A stretch of DNA of 64,000 nucleotides from Prolixibacteraceae bacterium (GCA_025210775.1 JAOARB010000029.1:62001-126000); one strand, 5' to 3'. Positions 1 to 8,419 are shown, counted from the stretch's first letter. Notes: generated by a model not told the origin, from the sequence alone. Made by a program: numbers and translations.

Positions 1-1083
1 AAAAAGCAATTACATTTCAAATTTGATGATCATGCCATTATTTTAACCAAAGTAAAGATAAAAGGCTCGGATAAAACCTATCAGTTTCTATTAGATAATG
101 GATGTACCAGTTCATACATCACACCAGAAGTCGCATCAGATATAAACTTCCATCCTACTCACACTGAAAAGATAACAGATGGATACCAAACCGAAGATCA
201 ATATTTTGGTGCATTAAGCCTATCTATTGATGGTATTCCATTCGAAAAAGTAGGATGTGCAATCATTGATTTATCAAAGGAAACATACCATTTAGATGGA
301 ATCATTGGATTTAATCTAATAAAAAGCTGTATCTGGCAAATTGGCTCCGAAAAAATAGTGATAACAGACAATGTCAAAAACATCACAGAAAGAGATAAAT
401 ACTTCGCTCAAAAGTTATATAATGGAGAAAACCCTATTGCAAGCTTTGTTAATGGCTATATAGCAACCATGATGATTGACCTAGGGGATAATGGAAATCT
501 TGAAATTCCTTCGAGAGAAATTGATTGGATAAAATCAAAGTCTATTGCAACAGGTGAGGGAGCAGTCTTAAATACCATGTCTGGAGAAAAGGAAACAGAG
601 GCACACAAAAAATATCAGCACTTATTGGTAAAAGGCTTTATTCTAGGAAGAGATACCATACCAAACCTTGAAGTATATACTTCACTTAATGAAGATGTAA
701 TGTTTGGCTATATCGGGGCAGGGATACTTGACTACGTTGATTTGATCTTAGATTTTAAAAAAAGGAAAATGTACTCATGCCTAAAAGAAAAGCAGCCTAA
801 AAATAGTATTCCATCCTCTCTTGGGTTCAAATTTAAAATAGAAGACCATCAAGTATTTGTTAAGTTCCTTTGGGACCACTCCTCTGCTATAGAGAATGGT
901 ATCAAACTAGGGGATAAGATTACAGCCATTGACGGTGTAGAAATTACCTCACTACAAAACCTTTCAACTTATGAACTAAGAGCTAAAATCAAAAAAGAAC
1001 TACTGAAAGAGACCTTGAAAGTAAAGATCGAAAGAATGGATCATGAAGTAACCTTAAAAAGAAAAAAACTATTCAACATCTAA
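1..1083 (+). CDS. Retropepsin-like/PDZ protein with degraded catalytic motifs (5' end outside window)
   Basis: The frame is open from base 1, so the start lies upstream of the window. The visible 360 residues align by eye along their whole length with the next gene (1168-2397): two aspartic-protease lobes, then a PDZ domain (about 810-1060) that would bind a peptide end. The first lobe carries D-N-G at 94-102 inside LLDNGCTSSY, and the second carries D-L-G at 478-486, where the neighbour has D-T-G in both places. The Asp residues remain but both Thr/Ser residues that brace the active site in this clan are gone, so it may be a weak enzyme or a non-catalytic partner. It is probably periplasmic or lipid-anchored like its neighbour, but its N-terminus is not visible. 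The family is confident; the loss of activity is inferred. Confidence 0.8.
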   Translation, partial: KKQLHFKFDDHAIILTKVKIKGSDKTYQFLLDNGCTSSYITPEVASDINFHPTHTEKITDGYQTEDQYFGALSLSIDGIPFEKVGCAIIDLSKETYHLDGIIGFNLIKSCIWQIGSEKIVITDNVKNITERDKYFAQKLYNGENPIASFVNGYIATMMIDLGDNGNLEIPSREIDWIKSKSIATGEGAVLNTMSGEKETEAHKKYQHLLVKGFILGRDTIPNLEVYTSLNEDVMFGYIGAGILDYVDLILDFKKRKMYSCLKEKQPKNSIPSSLGFKFKIEDHQVFVKFLWDHSSAIENGIKLGDKITAIDGVEITSLQNLSTYELRAKIKKELLKETLKVKIERMDHEVTLKRKKLFNI

Positions 1084-1167
1084 AACTTTAAAATAATAAT
1101 TCTTTCAAAAAAAGATACGTGCATAATGTCACCAGTTTATTGATAAACAATCCATATAAAAGCCATA

Positions 1168-2397
1168 ATGAATTTAATTAAAAGTAGTAGTATCAAGCAA
1201 ACCATTCTATTCCTAATATTATTGCAACTAACATCTATAACTTCTGTATTAGCCAAAGATAAATTTAGTCGTAAAGCACAGGTTGAACAAAAGAAGTTTT
1301 GCAAAGAACTAGAGTTTGAAAACGAAAAAGGATATATCATTGTTGATAATATTCAAATCAACGGCTCAAATACAACCTATCGTTTCCTTTTTGATACAGG
1401 GTGTACTAACTCATGGATTTCAGAAAAAGTAGCACAAGAAATCGGCTTAAAAAAGAAATATAAAAGATCCTTTTCTGATGGATATCATGAGATGAATACT
1501 GATTTTTGCTTCACAAACATTACAATTGCTGGAATTAATTTTAAAAAAGTTGGATGTGGGATAGATAATACCCATATCTCAGGGGCTCTATGTGACATAG
1601 ATGGAATTATAGGTAATAATATTATCGAAACCGTTGCATGGGATCTTTCAAGAGAAAGCATAAAAATGTCAGATAAAAGTAATTTGTTCTTTAATTTAAA
1701 ACAATACGACCAAAATAAATTTGAAAACGATCATCAAATAGTAGTCTATTTTGAGAATGGAGGAGGAACAACAATACTTTTGGACACAGGATTTAACAAA
1801 TTTATTTCACTCCAAAAAAGAGATGTTAAATATATTATCAAAGAAAAAACGATCGCAACGGGTGAAGGTAATGCACAAGAAGTTACTTCTGGATTTGTTC
1901 AAACAACTGCTGATACGATATTAAAAGTTCCTGGGGTAATTATAGGAAAGGACACGATCAAAAATAGTATCGTTTATACAGAACCTAATGGAACGAACGG
2001 TACAAATTCTAGTGTCGGAATAGAAATACTCGACTACTATAACATAATCCTTGATTACCCACACAATAAATACTACACAAAATGTCATCAAAAAGAGTTT
2101 AACGAAAATGATTCAAAAAAAGTTGGAATCAAATGCAATATCCAGGGAGAAAATGTAATCATTGGATATCTGTATCACAATTCTGATGCGGAAAGAAAAG
2201 GACTTAAAGTCGGAGATATAATTGAATCAATTAATAACACCGAAATGATATCACTTATTAATTTGACTGAATGTGAAGCATATCGAAGAATTAAAGAACT
2301 TATTTCTAAAGAACAAGTAAAGATTAAGCTAAAAAAATGGGAACATAATGTAACACTTAAAACGCACGATATATTTATAAATCAAAACAATGAGTAA
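1168..2397 (+). CDS. Secreted retropepsin-like aspartic protease with C-terminal PDZ domain
   Basis: 409 residues. An N-terminal signal peptide (basic MNLIKSSSIK, hydrophobic stretch, cut near residue 29 after SVLA) directs it across the inner membrane. Two D-T-G motifs (D76-T77-G78 in FLFDTGCTNS and D206-T207-G208 in ILLDTGFNKF) give the two catalytic aspartates of a single-chain clan AA protease. Hydrophobic-hydrophobic-G signatures follow each lobe (DGIIGNN near 146-151). A PDZ domain fills about 318-400 (NSDAERKGLKVGDIIESINN), typical for substrate or C-terminus recognition. It lies 84 bp after the degraded paralogue, in the same orientation, which suggests tandem duplication. Two further genes of a secretion/regulation type follow (HlyD fragment, HTH protein). 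The substrate is unknown; processing of an exported peptide is a guess from context. Confidence 0.85.
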   Translation: MNLIKSSSIKQTILFLILLQLTSITSVLAKDKFSRKAQVEQKKFCKELEFENEKGYIIVDNIQINGSNTTYRFLFDTGCTNSWISEKVAQEIGLKKKYKRSFSDGYHEMNTDFCFTNITIAGINFKKVGCGIDNTHISGALCDIDGIIGNNIIETVAWDLSRESIKMSDKSNLFFNLKQYDQNKFENDHQIVVYFENGGGTTILLDTGFNKFISLQKRDVKYIIKEKTIATGEGNAQEVTSGFVQTTADTILKVPGVIIGKDTIKNSIVYTEPNGTNGTNSSVGIEILDYYNIILDYPHNKYYTKCHQKEFNENDSKKVGIKCNIQGENVIIGYLYHNSDAERKGLKVGDIIESINNTEMISLINLTECEAYRRIKELISKEQVKIKLKKWEHNVTLKTHDIFINQNNE

Positions 2398-2419
2398 GGA
2401 GTTGAGAATCCTCAATTAA

Positions 2420-2671
2420 CACACACATGCCGATTATCCTTTTAGAGAGTATGGAATTGTTCATGGAAATCTTGATAAGATCTCTGCTGTTGCAGATTCA
2501 ACATACACAGGAACAATCAAACTTGGGGAATCGCTAAAAACGGATTTTAAGACGGAACTTCCATTTCGACAAAATATGAAAGGTATTGCTGAAATAGTAA
2601 CAGAGGAAATGTCTCTTGCAGAAAGAATTTGCAAACCACTACATTCTATTCTAAAAGAGCATCTAAAATAG
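2420..2671 (+). pseudogene. 3' remnant of an HlyD-type secretion adaptor (membrane fusion protein)
   Basis: After an in-frame stop at 2417-2419 one frame stays open to TAG at 2669-2671 and encodes about 83 residues with no usable start codon at the beginning. The peptide reads like the C-terminal beta-barrel end of HlyD-family adaptors: EYGIVHGNLDKIS, then a beta strand, then FRQNMKGIAEIVTEE, then SLAERICKPL before the stop. In that family the conserved end is an M-x-G-x-A-x-I-x-T/E segment followed by a short L-x-E-R helix. The coiled-coil, lipoyl and transmembrane parts are missing. I read it as a deletion remnant of a peptide or protein exporter gene that once stood beside the proteases. 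Confidence 0.75.
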
Positions 2672-2679
2672 ACCATTTG

Positions 2680-2710
2680 TTTGCAACTAATAACATAATT
2701 TATATATTTG
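2680..2710 (+). promoter_or_regulatory. Bacteroidota-type promoter for the HTH gene
   Basis: TTTG at 2680-2683 and TATATTTG at 2703-2710, separated by 19 bp, match the Bacteroidota sigma-A consensus (TTTG, 19-21 bp, TAnnTTTG) exactly. The start codon of the HTH gene follows 27 bp after the -7 box, so the leader would be about 20 nt. Confidence 0.75.
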
Positions 2711-2737
2711 CAAACAACTGTTAAGAAAACCTAACTT

Positions 2738-2995
2738 ATGAAATATCTGAAAAGGATTGAGAATCTTTCTACTGTTCACTGTGCGATACTCCACAACCAG
2801 AAAGGGAGTGCAGAGGAGATTGCCCAACAGTTGGAGATGACCAGAAGTTCGTTATACAAATATATCGATGAACTAAAGAGCTTCGGAGCCCATATACAAT
2901 ATTCTAGGAAAAGAAATTGCTTTGAATACACGATTCCTTTTGAATTCTATCTATCAATCAAGACACCAGAAGTAGAGCTCTATTATGGTGCATAA
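2738..2995 (+). CDS. Small helix-turn-helix DNA-binding protein
   Basis: 85 residues. Residues 1-60 form a winged-helix-type HTH: a first helix (MKYLKRIENLSTVHCAI), then a helix-turn-helix in GSAEEIAQQLEMTRSSLYKY with the recognition helix around TRSSLYKYIDELKS, then a short wing (AHIQYSRKRNCFEYTI). It looks like the HTH_11 type and has no ligand-binding domain. A consensus promoter lies directly upstream and a bidirectional hairpin terminator directly downstream, so it is probably a single-gene unit. Small HTH proteins of this style are, to my knowledge, often found near peptide-export genes in Bacteroidota, which agrees with the HlyD remnant and proteases upstream; its targets are unknown. 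Confidence 0.75.
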   Translation: MKYLKRIENLSTVHCAILHNQKGSAEEIAQQLEMTRSSLYKYIDELKSFGAHIQYSRKRNCFEYTIPFEFYLSIKTPEVELYYGA

Positions 2996-3054
2996 ATAAT
3001 ATTTCAGCTAGGATTTTAGCATATTATAATAATTTCGTCATATCCTTTCAAAGA

Positions 3055-3088
3055 AAGAGGGCAAATACATTCTTGTAATTGCCCTCTT
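3055..3088. terminator. Bidirectional hairpin terminator between convergent genes
   Basis: AAGAGGGCAA (3055-3064) pairs perfectly with TTGCCCTCTT (3079-3088) around a 14-nt loop. It lies between the convergent HTH gene and FAH-family gene. T-rich sequence follows on both strands, though neither run is long. Confidence 0.7.
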
Positions 3089-3107
3089 CTTATTGTAAAA
3101 ATAAGTT

Positions 3108-3719
3108 CTATTTCACCATAAAGTCAAACATCATCTTATCTCCAATAAACCCTTGTAGACGGTCACCGATCTCCACCTTACCTACTCCTTCTGGAGTACC
3201 AGAAAAGATAATATCACCAATCTTCAAAGTCATATATTTAGAAGTATGGGCCACCAAATGGTTTACATCAAAAAGCATCTCTTTGGTATTCCCTTTTTGT
3301 ACGATCTCTCCATTCTTTTTAAGACAAAAGTCGATATTACTCAGATCCTCAAAATGATCTACTGGAAGAAATTCTCCAAGAACGGCAGAAGCATCAAAAG
3401 CTTTTGCTTTCTCCCAAGGAAGCCCTTGACTCTTTAATTCTTGCTGTACATCTCTAGCAGTAAAATCAATTCCCAGACCTACCTCTGAATAGTAACGAGG
3501 AGCGAATTTCGTTGATATATTCTTACCTAATCGGCAAATACGAAAAAGAACCTCCACCTCATAATGCACCTCTTTAGTAAAATCAGGAATATAAAAAGGC
3601 TTATTCTTTTGAAGAATTGCAGAGTCAGGCTTTAGGAAAAACACAGGCTCTTGAGGCACATCATTGTTTAACTCTTGGGCATGCTTTGCGTAGTTTCTAC
3701 CAATACAAATAATCTTCAT
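3108..3719 (-). CDS. Fumarylacetoacetate hydrolase family protein (FAHD1/YcgM-like)
   Basis: 203 residues, the usual length of single-domain FAH proteins related to human FAHD1 and bacterial YcgM, which act as acylpyruvate hydrolases or oxaloacetate decarboxylases in the cytoplasm. The catalytic pair of FAHD1 is present in GRNYAKHAQE (H13, E16). The metal ligands are present in HYEVEV (E54, E56) and GIDFTARD (D85). The signature ending GTPEGVGKVEIGD is also there. The start codon at 3719 gives MKIICIGRNY, the normal N-terminus of the family. The gene begins 4 bp after the stop of the exonuclease gene, so the two are probably co-transcribed. The exact substrate cannot be told from sequence alone. 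Confidence 0.88.
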   Translation of the reverse strand: MKIICIGRNYAKHAQELNNDVPQEPVFFLKPDSAILQKNKPFYIPDFTKEVHYEVEVLFRICRLGKNISTKFAPRYYSEVGLGIDFTARDVQQELKSQGLPWEKAKAFDASAVLGEFLPVDHFEDLSNIDFCLKKNGEIVQKGNTKEMLFDVNHLVAHTSKYMTLKIGDIIFSGTPEGVGKVEIGDRLQGFIGDKMMFDFMVK

Positions 3720-3723
3720 AATC

Positions 3724-4530
3724 TTACTTCTTCAATTTTTCTTCTAAGCGTATTTGAGTCAAGACTTTTTTCGTATAACGAGGAAAATCTCCACCAATCA
3801 TCCAACCATAATAACCTGGTTGTTCTTCTAGTACTTCAATCACAGGACGCCCTTTGTTCTTACCAAAATTAAACACTGGTACGTTCTCTTTATTATATAC
3901 AATACGTCCAGCAAAATCGACATTACGATCAAAACAAGAGAATTCAGATAGGGCTTGAATATCATTTTTTACAGGAACGATTTTCTTTCCATTCTCTTCA
4001 ACCTCTGTGTTCTCATATCTATCTAATTGAGCTTTTAGCACCTCATAAGTAGCACGAGTATCACACATTGCAGCATGTGCATTCTCCAACTCTTGGTTAC
4101 AATACATTTTATATGCTGCAGCCAAAGTACGTTTCTCCATTTTATGGAAAATGGTTTGTACATCCACAAATTTACGTCTCTTAAGGTCAATATCAACATC
4201 CGCTCTTAAGAACTCTTCAGAAAGAAGAGGAATATCGAAACGATTGGAGTTAAATCCTGCCAAATCACAACCTTCAAGGAAGCGAGCAATCTCTTTTGCT
4301 TTCTCTTTGAAAGTAGGACAATTAGCCACATCCTCATCACTAATATGATGAACACCATAAGCCTCAGCAGAGATTTTCATCTCTGGATTTATTCTCATCT
4401 CTAACTCTTCTTCACGTCCATCAATATGGATCTTAAGGAAAGCCAGTTCAATAATTCTATCGTTAACAATATCTATTCCTGTTGTTTCCAAATCAAGGAA
4501 AACAATAGGATTTTTTAAATTTAAGTTCAT
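3724..4530 (-). CDS. DnaQ-like DEDDh 3'-5' exonuclease with ExoX-like C-terminal region
   Basis: 268 residues from the chosen start. ExoI motif FLDLETTG (D13, E15), ExoII GFNSNRFDIPLL (D99) and ExoIII HAAMCDTRA (H152, D157) give the full DEDDh set of a metal-dependent proofreading/repair exonuclease. A C-terminal block (FNFGKNKGRPVIEVLEEQPG, then YYGWM) resembles the short domain found behind ExoX-type nucleases. The frame extends 21 residues further upstream to 4593, but that extension covers a perfect palindrome and runs up to the dnaN terminator. The ATG at 4530 puts the family's hydrophobic strand at residue 9 and is preferred. The gene lies between dnaN and the FAH gene on the same strand. 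It is likely a stand-alone repair nuclease, not the Pol III epsilon subunit. Confidence 0.88.
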   Translation of the reverse strand: MNLNLKNPIVFLDLETTGIDIVNDRIIELAFLKIHIDGREEELEMRINPEMKISAEAYGVHHISDEDVANCPTFKEKAKEIARFLEGCDLAGFNSNRFDIPLLSEEFLRADVDIDLKRRKFVDVQTIFHKMEKRTLAAAYKMYCNQELENAHAAMCDTRATYEVLKAQLDRYENTEVEENGKKIVPVKNDIQALSEFSCFDRNVDFAGRIVYNKENVPVFNFGKNKGRPVIEVLEEQPGYYGWMIGGDFPRYTKKVLTQIRLEEKLKK

Positions 4531-4560
4531 ATGTATATAGTAAAAGAGCTTTAGAACAGA

Positions 4561-4580
4561 TTTCTCCTTATAAGGAGAAA
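4561..4580. repeat. Perfect 20-bp palindrome upstream of the exonuclease gene
   Basis: TTTCTCCTTATAAGGAGAAA is a loop-free perfect inverted repeat 30 bp upstream of the exonuclease start and just behind the dnaN terminator. It could be an operator for a dimeric repressor; no binding protein is evident. Confidence 0.5.
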
Positions 4581-4595
4581 TAAATAGAAACAAAA

Positions 4596-4624
4596 CGAAC
4601 TGATAAAGTATCTTTATCAGTTCG
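4596..4624 (-). terminator. Strong hairpin terminator of dnaN
   Basis: CGAACTGATAAAG (4596-4608) and CTTTATCAGTTCG (4612-4624) form a perfect 13-bp stem with a 3-nt loop. On the minus strand it is followed by TTTTGTTTC. It sits 34 bp after the dnaN stop codon. Confidence 0.8.
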
Positions 4625-4657
4625 AATCGAATATTATATAATAGACCTATAACAGGA

Positions 4658-5785
4658 TTAAACTCCCACCATCATAGGCATTAGAAGTGTCAATATATTT
4701 TCATGCTCAAATTCATTCTCACTAGGAAGAATAAGACCTGCTCTTGATGGATCACACAATTCAAGACGAATTTCAGGAGCGTTGATGTTATTTAGGATCT
4801 CTAACAAGAAAGTCGATTTAAATCCAATCTCAATCTCAGCACCTTCATTATTACATGCCACACGTTCCACACCAGAGATAGCATAATCTACATCTTGTGC
4901 AGAAACCACCATCTCTTCTTTGCGGATATCTAGTTTCACCAAATTACTTGCTTGGTTAGCAAAGACAGAAACACGTTTCAAGGTATTATAGAAATCCAAA
5001 CGATCCACTGTTACGATATTAGGATTGTTTTTAGGGATTACCGAGTTGTATGGAGGATACTTACCTTCCACCAAACGACAAACCATATAGTAATCTGTCA
5101 TCTCGAACACCGCATTATAGTCGTCAAACTTAAGTGTTACATCGAACTCTTCTTTTGGAAGGATTCCTTTCAACAACTGAGCTGGTTTCTTTGGAAGAAC
5201 AAAAGAAGCATCGAAATCACACACTAAATCTTTACGTTGGTAACGAACCAATTTATGAGCATCTGTTGCAACAAAGTTCACATTGTTGTTTGAGAATTCA
5301 ACAAAGATACCATTCATCACTGGACGAAGTTCATCATCAGCAGTTGCATAAATAGTTTTTTCAATACCATGAAGAAGGACATCGTGACCTAACTGAATAG
5401 AACGTTGCTCTTCTTGAAGTTTTGGTAGTTCAGGGTAATCCTGTCCATCTTGTCCTACGATAGAGAATTTACCTGTTTCCGATAGAATCTCTATTGCACA
5501 ACTCTCTAGATCCACTTGAAAAGTCAATGGTTGTTCTGCAAACTCTTTTAGAGTATCTGTTAGAATCTTAGATGGAATAGCAATGTATCCCTCCCCTTCC
5601 ATACGCTCTGGAATCACCGAACTGATCAAGGTTGTTTCTAAATCCGAAGCAGTGATTGTTATCTTATTATCGGATAGATGGAATAAGAAATTATCCAAAA
5701 TAGGTAAAGTGTTTTTATTACTAATCACTTTACTTATCGCATTCAAATGCCTTAATAGTTCCGTACTTGAAACAACAAACTTCAT
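4658..5785 (-). CDS. dnaN: DNA polymerase III beta sliding clamp
   Basis: 375 residues, the standard length. It has three consecutive clamp domains and no catalytic site. N-terminus MKFVVSSTELLRHLNAISKV and C-terminus ILTLLMPMMVGV are characteristic; the last residues resemble the LPMR/LMPM end that shapes the peptide-binding cleft. It encircles DNA as a head-to-tail dimer and tethers Pol III and repair polymerases. Here it is not next to dnaA: it faces a hairpin terminator downstream and the gldFG gene upstream in the same direction. A TAAGTTTG box on the minus strand at 5925-5932 may drive it. Confidence 0.96.
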   Translation of the reverse strand: MKFVVSSTELLRHLNAISKVISNKNTLPILDNFLFHLSDNKITITASDLETTLISSVIPERMEGEGYIAIPSKILTDTLKEFAEQPLTFQVDLESCAIEILSETGKFSIVGQDGQDYPELPKLQEEQRSIQLGHDVLLHGIEKTIYATADDELRPVMNGIFVEFSNNNVNFVATDAHKLVRYQRKDLVCDFDASFVLPKKPAQLLKGILPKEEFDVTLKFDDYNAVFEMTDYYMVCRLVEGKYPPYNSVIPKNNPNIVTVDRLDFYNTLKRVSVFANQASNLVKLDIRKEEMVVSAQDVDYAISGVERVACNNEGAEIEIGFKSTFLLEILNNINAPEIRLELCDPSRAGLILPSENEFEHENILTLLMPMMVGV

Positions 5786-5924
5786 ATTATCTCTTTTTAA
5801 TCATTATCTATTCCTATCCGAACGCCAATATTAAAGTTGGTTCGGTTTCAATTGTCTTTTATTTCAATTGATTAGACCCACAGCATGATGGTCTTCAAAA
5901 AACAATCTACTCTGTACGAATATA

Positions 5925-5932
5925 CAAACTTA
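5925..5932 (-). promoter_or_regulatory. Candidate dnaN promoter -7 box
   Basis: On the minus strand the box reads TAAGTTTG, matching TAnnTTTG, about 140 bp upstream of the dnaN start. Only a weak TTTC-like element sits at the -33 distance, so the call is tentative. Confidence 0.4.
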
Positions 5933-5986
5933 TCACTAAATAAGTTCGAAATGGTCGATTATTTTTGTCCTAACAAGGGTTATTTG

Positions 5987-8401
5987 CTAATACCTATAAC
6001 GAGACCTACGAACAAAATAGAATACCACTCCAAAGATTATTAAGAATAACTGTGGAAGCAGTACATTCAAGAACTGAAGCAAGAACTGATTCTCTCTCAC
6101 CTTCATTCGATCCAACAATCGCATTTTTATCACCCTTCCCGAAAGGCTAGAGATACCAGTCTTATCCGTTAGATATCTTAAAGCATTGGTCATAAACTCA
6201 CGGTTCCCAAAAGTCTGTTTCGAAAAGCGATCGTACCCCATAGGAAGGAAACGTGGCGATCCTTGAATCACACGCACCTCATTAGCAAGCAAACGACCAT
6301 CGGCAATCACAAGCATCTTGGTATCCTTACTTTTTTCAATCACCTTATACGAAGCATCAAAGCCAAAAGCCTGAGGCATACGATGTTTAAAGGCAGAAGT
6401 AAAAGCCCCTTGCATTTCCACACCTATAGTTAAATTCTTCTTATTGAATTGGGTTCTTTTAGGAGGATGATTAATCATCTCTAAAGAGACCTCTAAAGGT
6501 GTATTGGTTGTTCTCGCATAAGGAGAAGTGGTTAAAATAGAGCGCACCTCCACCCCTGCATGTTTTTGTGTGGGAGTGATAGAACTGACAAAATCTGTTT
6601 TAACACGATCCAAACCTTTACCAATAGGATGTTGCTGGTTTGGCATCAATAGAGGAGAAAAGTACCAAGGCGCAGGAGTATATTTAGGCTTATGTCCTGG
6701 AAGTGCTGTATTTACAGGCAGTCGCATACAATCTAAATCTTGGACCAGATCCGAATTCATACGCACCCCGTATTGAAAAAGTTGATCTCTCAAACTGATA
6801 TCATTACCTATAGCGATGGTGGTCATTCCATGCTCTAAGCTATCTAGGCTAACACTCACAGGATCAATAAAGACTCCCAATCGTCCACCTTTCATCACAA
6901 ACTGATCAAGAATAAACTTGGCTCTTTCCGAGATATTCTCTTTAGGATCAGCAACAATAACCGCAGACAGATCGTCTCTTTGATCCCAAATCTGTTGGGC
7001 CGTCAAATCGACAAAATCAAAATCTTCTCTAAGCTCTCCTCTTAGCACGTAAGTCTCTTTTGGATCTAAGGTAGCCCCTTCATTCAAGAAAGCCACCTTC
7101 TGTTTCAGACCTTGTTTTAATTTATATATAGCCCTTACCAGTTCATACTCAAGTAGCTCTGTTGAACTATTCAGATTTTGAACCGAAGAGTAAACACTAT
7201 TTCTTTTAAGCAGGTTAACTACCACCTCTTTTCCATTTCCTTTGATGACCATCGCAGGGAAAAGAAGATGGGTTGAAGTTCCTTCTTCTTTTTTTATTCT
7301 AATGTCTGTAGGGATCAGTCCTTTTTTAGCCAAATATTCAAAATATTTCTCTCTCTTTTGTACTGGAACCTCTTGGTAAGGATCAATTAACGAGTAGTGG
7401 ATGGCCCCATAAGAGACAGACTCTAAAGAGCGAATCTTTTGTATGATCTCATCTTGAAACACCTTAAATTTAGAGGGCATATCTCCTGCCAAATAGATGT
7501 CACACTGAACAGGGAAATCCACTTGCTCCATCACCTCTTCAGTTATAGGTGAAAGGGAATATCTACCCTCTTCTGTCACATCCAATTGGAACGAAACATA
7601 GCTACTAGCCCACAAAGCCAAAGAACAGAACCCAAGCCAATAGACCATCGTCACCCTTTTCTTTTTCGCAGGATAGACATTCCATGAAAGCACAAGGTTG
7701 GCTGCCCATAGAAAGAATGTAACCACCACAACAAAGTAGAATAGATCCTTTAACAAAACGACTCCACGGGCAATCGACTGATAGTGACTATCAATACCTA
7801 GCTGTGCCACACTATTCCAAAAATCACTCATCGGAACCATCTGCGAACCGACCCCAAAAGCATTAAAGAGCACCATGTTAATAATGGCAGCCAAAAGGAA
7901 AGAGATCACCTGGCTTTCAGAACATACCGAACAAAAGATCCCAACAGCCAGATACACTGAGGCTAAAAAGAATAGACCTAGATAGGAACCAATAGCTGCA
8001 CCAGAATCAATACATCCCACTGGATCGCCTAAATAATAAACCGAAAAATAGTAGATTAGAGTTGGTACAATTGCAATAAAAACAAGCAAAAGACCTGCGA
8101 GGTATTTACCTAAAATAATTTCCATTCGTGAGATAGGACGAGTAAGCAAAAGCTCTAAAGTCCTCTGCCTTCGTTCTTCTGCAAACATCTTCATGGTAAT
8201 GGCAGGAACCAAAAAAAGAAGAATCCATGGACCCAAATCAAAAAGCCCATCCAAATTAGCATAACCTGTAGACAAAAGGTTATAATCGGATGGAAAAACC
8301 CACAAAAGAATAGAAGTGGCAAATAGAAATATCGATATCACTAGATAGCCCGACAAAGAGCTAAAAAAAGATTGTATCTCACGACGAAAAATAGGCAACA
8401 T
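5987..8401 (-). CDS. gldFG: Fused gliding-motility ABC transporter protein GldF-GldG
   Basis: 804 residues. Residues 1 to about 240 are a six-helix ABC-2-type permease corresponding to GldF (MLPIFRREIQSFFSSLSGYL start; EERRQRTLELLLTRPISR cytoplasmic loop). From about residue 245 a helix (MVYWLGFCSLALWASSYVSF) leads into a large extracytoplasmic GldG domain (VTEEGRYSLSPITEEVM and onward). The chain ends in a last helix and a basic tail (RRSRYRY). In Flavobacterium, GldF and GldG are separate proteins that with ATPase GldA form a transporter needed for gliding. Here they form one chain, and no gldA is visible. It is the last gene of a surE-membrane protein-lpxB-gldFG run (18-bp gap to lpxB). 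Gliding itself cannot be inferred, since related fusions occur in non-gliding Bacteroidia. Confidence 0.88.
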   Translation of the reverse strand: MLPIFRREIQSFFSSLSGYLVISIFLFATSILLWVFPSDYNLLSTGYANLDGLFDLGPWILLFLVPAITMKMFAEERRQRTLELLLTRPISRMEIILGKYLAGLLLVFIAIVPTLIYYFSVYYLGDPVGCIDSGAAIGSYLGLFFLASVYLAVGIFCSVCSESQVISFLLAAIINMVLFNAFGVGSQMVPMSDFWNSVAQLGIDSHYQSIARGVVLLKDLFYFVVVVTFFLWAANLVLSWNVYPAKKKRVTMVYWLGFCSLALWASSYVSFQLDVTEEGRYSLSPITEEVMEQVDFPVQCDIYLAGDMPSKFKVFQDEIIQKIRSLESVSYGAIHYSLIDPYQEVPVQKREKYFEYLAKKGLIPTDIRIKKEEGTSTHLLFPAMVIKGNGKEVVVNLLKRNSVYSSVQNLNSSTELLEYELVRAIYKLKQGLKQKVAFLNEGATLDPKETYVLRGELREDFDFVDLTAQQIWDQRDDLSAVIVADPKENISERAKFILDQFVMKGGRLGVFIDPVSVSLDSLEHGMTTIAIGNDISLRDQLFQYGVRMNSDLVQDLDCMRLPVNTALPGHKPKYTPAPWYFSPLLMPNQQHPIGKGLDRVKTDFVSSITPTQKHAGVEVRSILTTSPYARTTNTPLEVSLEMINHPPKRTQFNKKNLTIGVEMQGAFTSAFKHRMPQAFGFDASYKVIEKSKDTKMLVIADGRLLANEVRVIQGSPRFLPMGYDRFSKQTFGNREFMTNALRYLTDKTGISSLSGRVIKMRLLDRMKVRENQFLLQFLNVLLPQLFLIIFGVVFYFVRRSRYRY

Positions 8402-8419
8402 AATACGTTATATATATTA

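Noticed and set aside
4531..4593. Longer exonuclease start (21 extra residues)
   Set aside because: The extension crosses the palindrome 4561-4580 and abuts the dnaN terminator; the family N-terminus fits the ATG at 4530.
4612..4632. T-loop-like GTTCGAATC suggesting a tRNA
   Set aside because: The bases belong to the perfect 13-bp dnaN terminator stem, and no acceptor, D or anticodon arms can be drawn.
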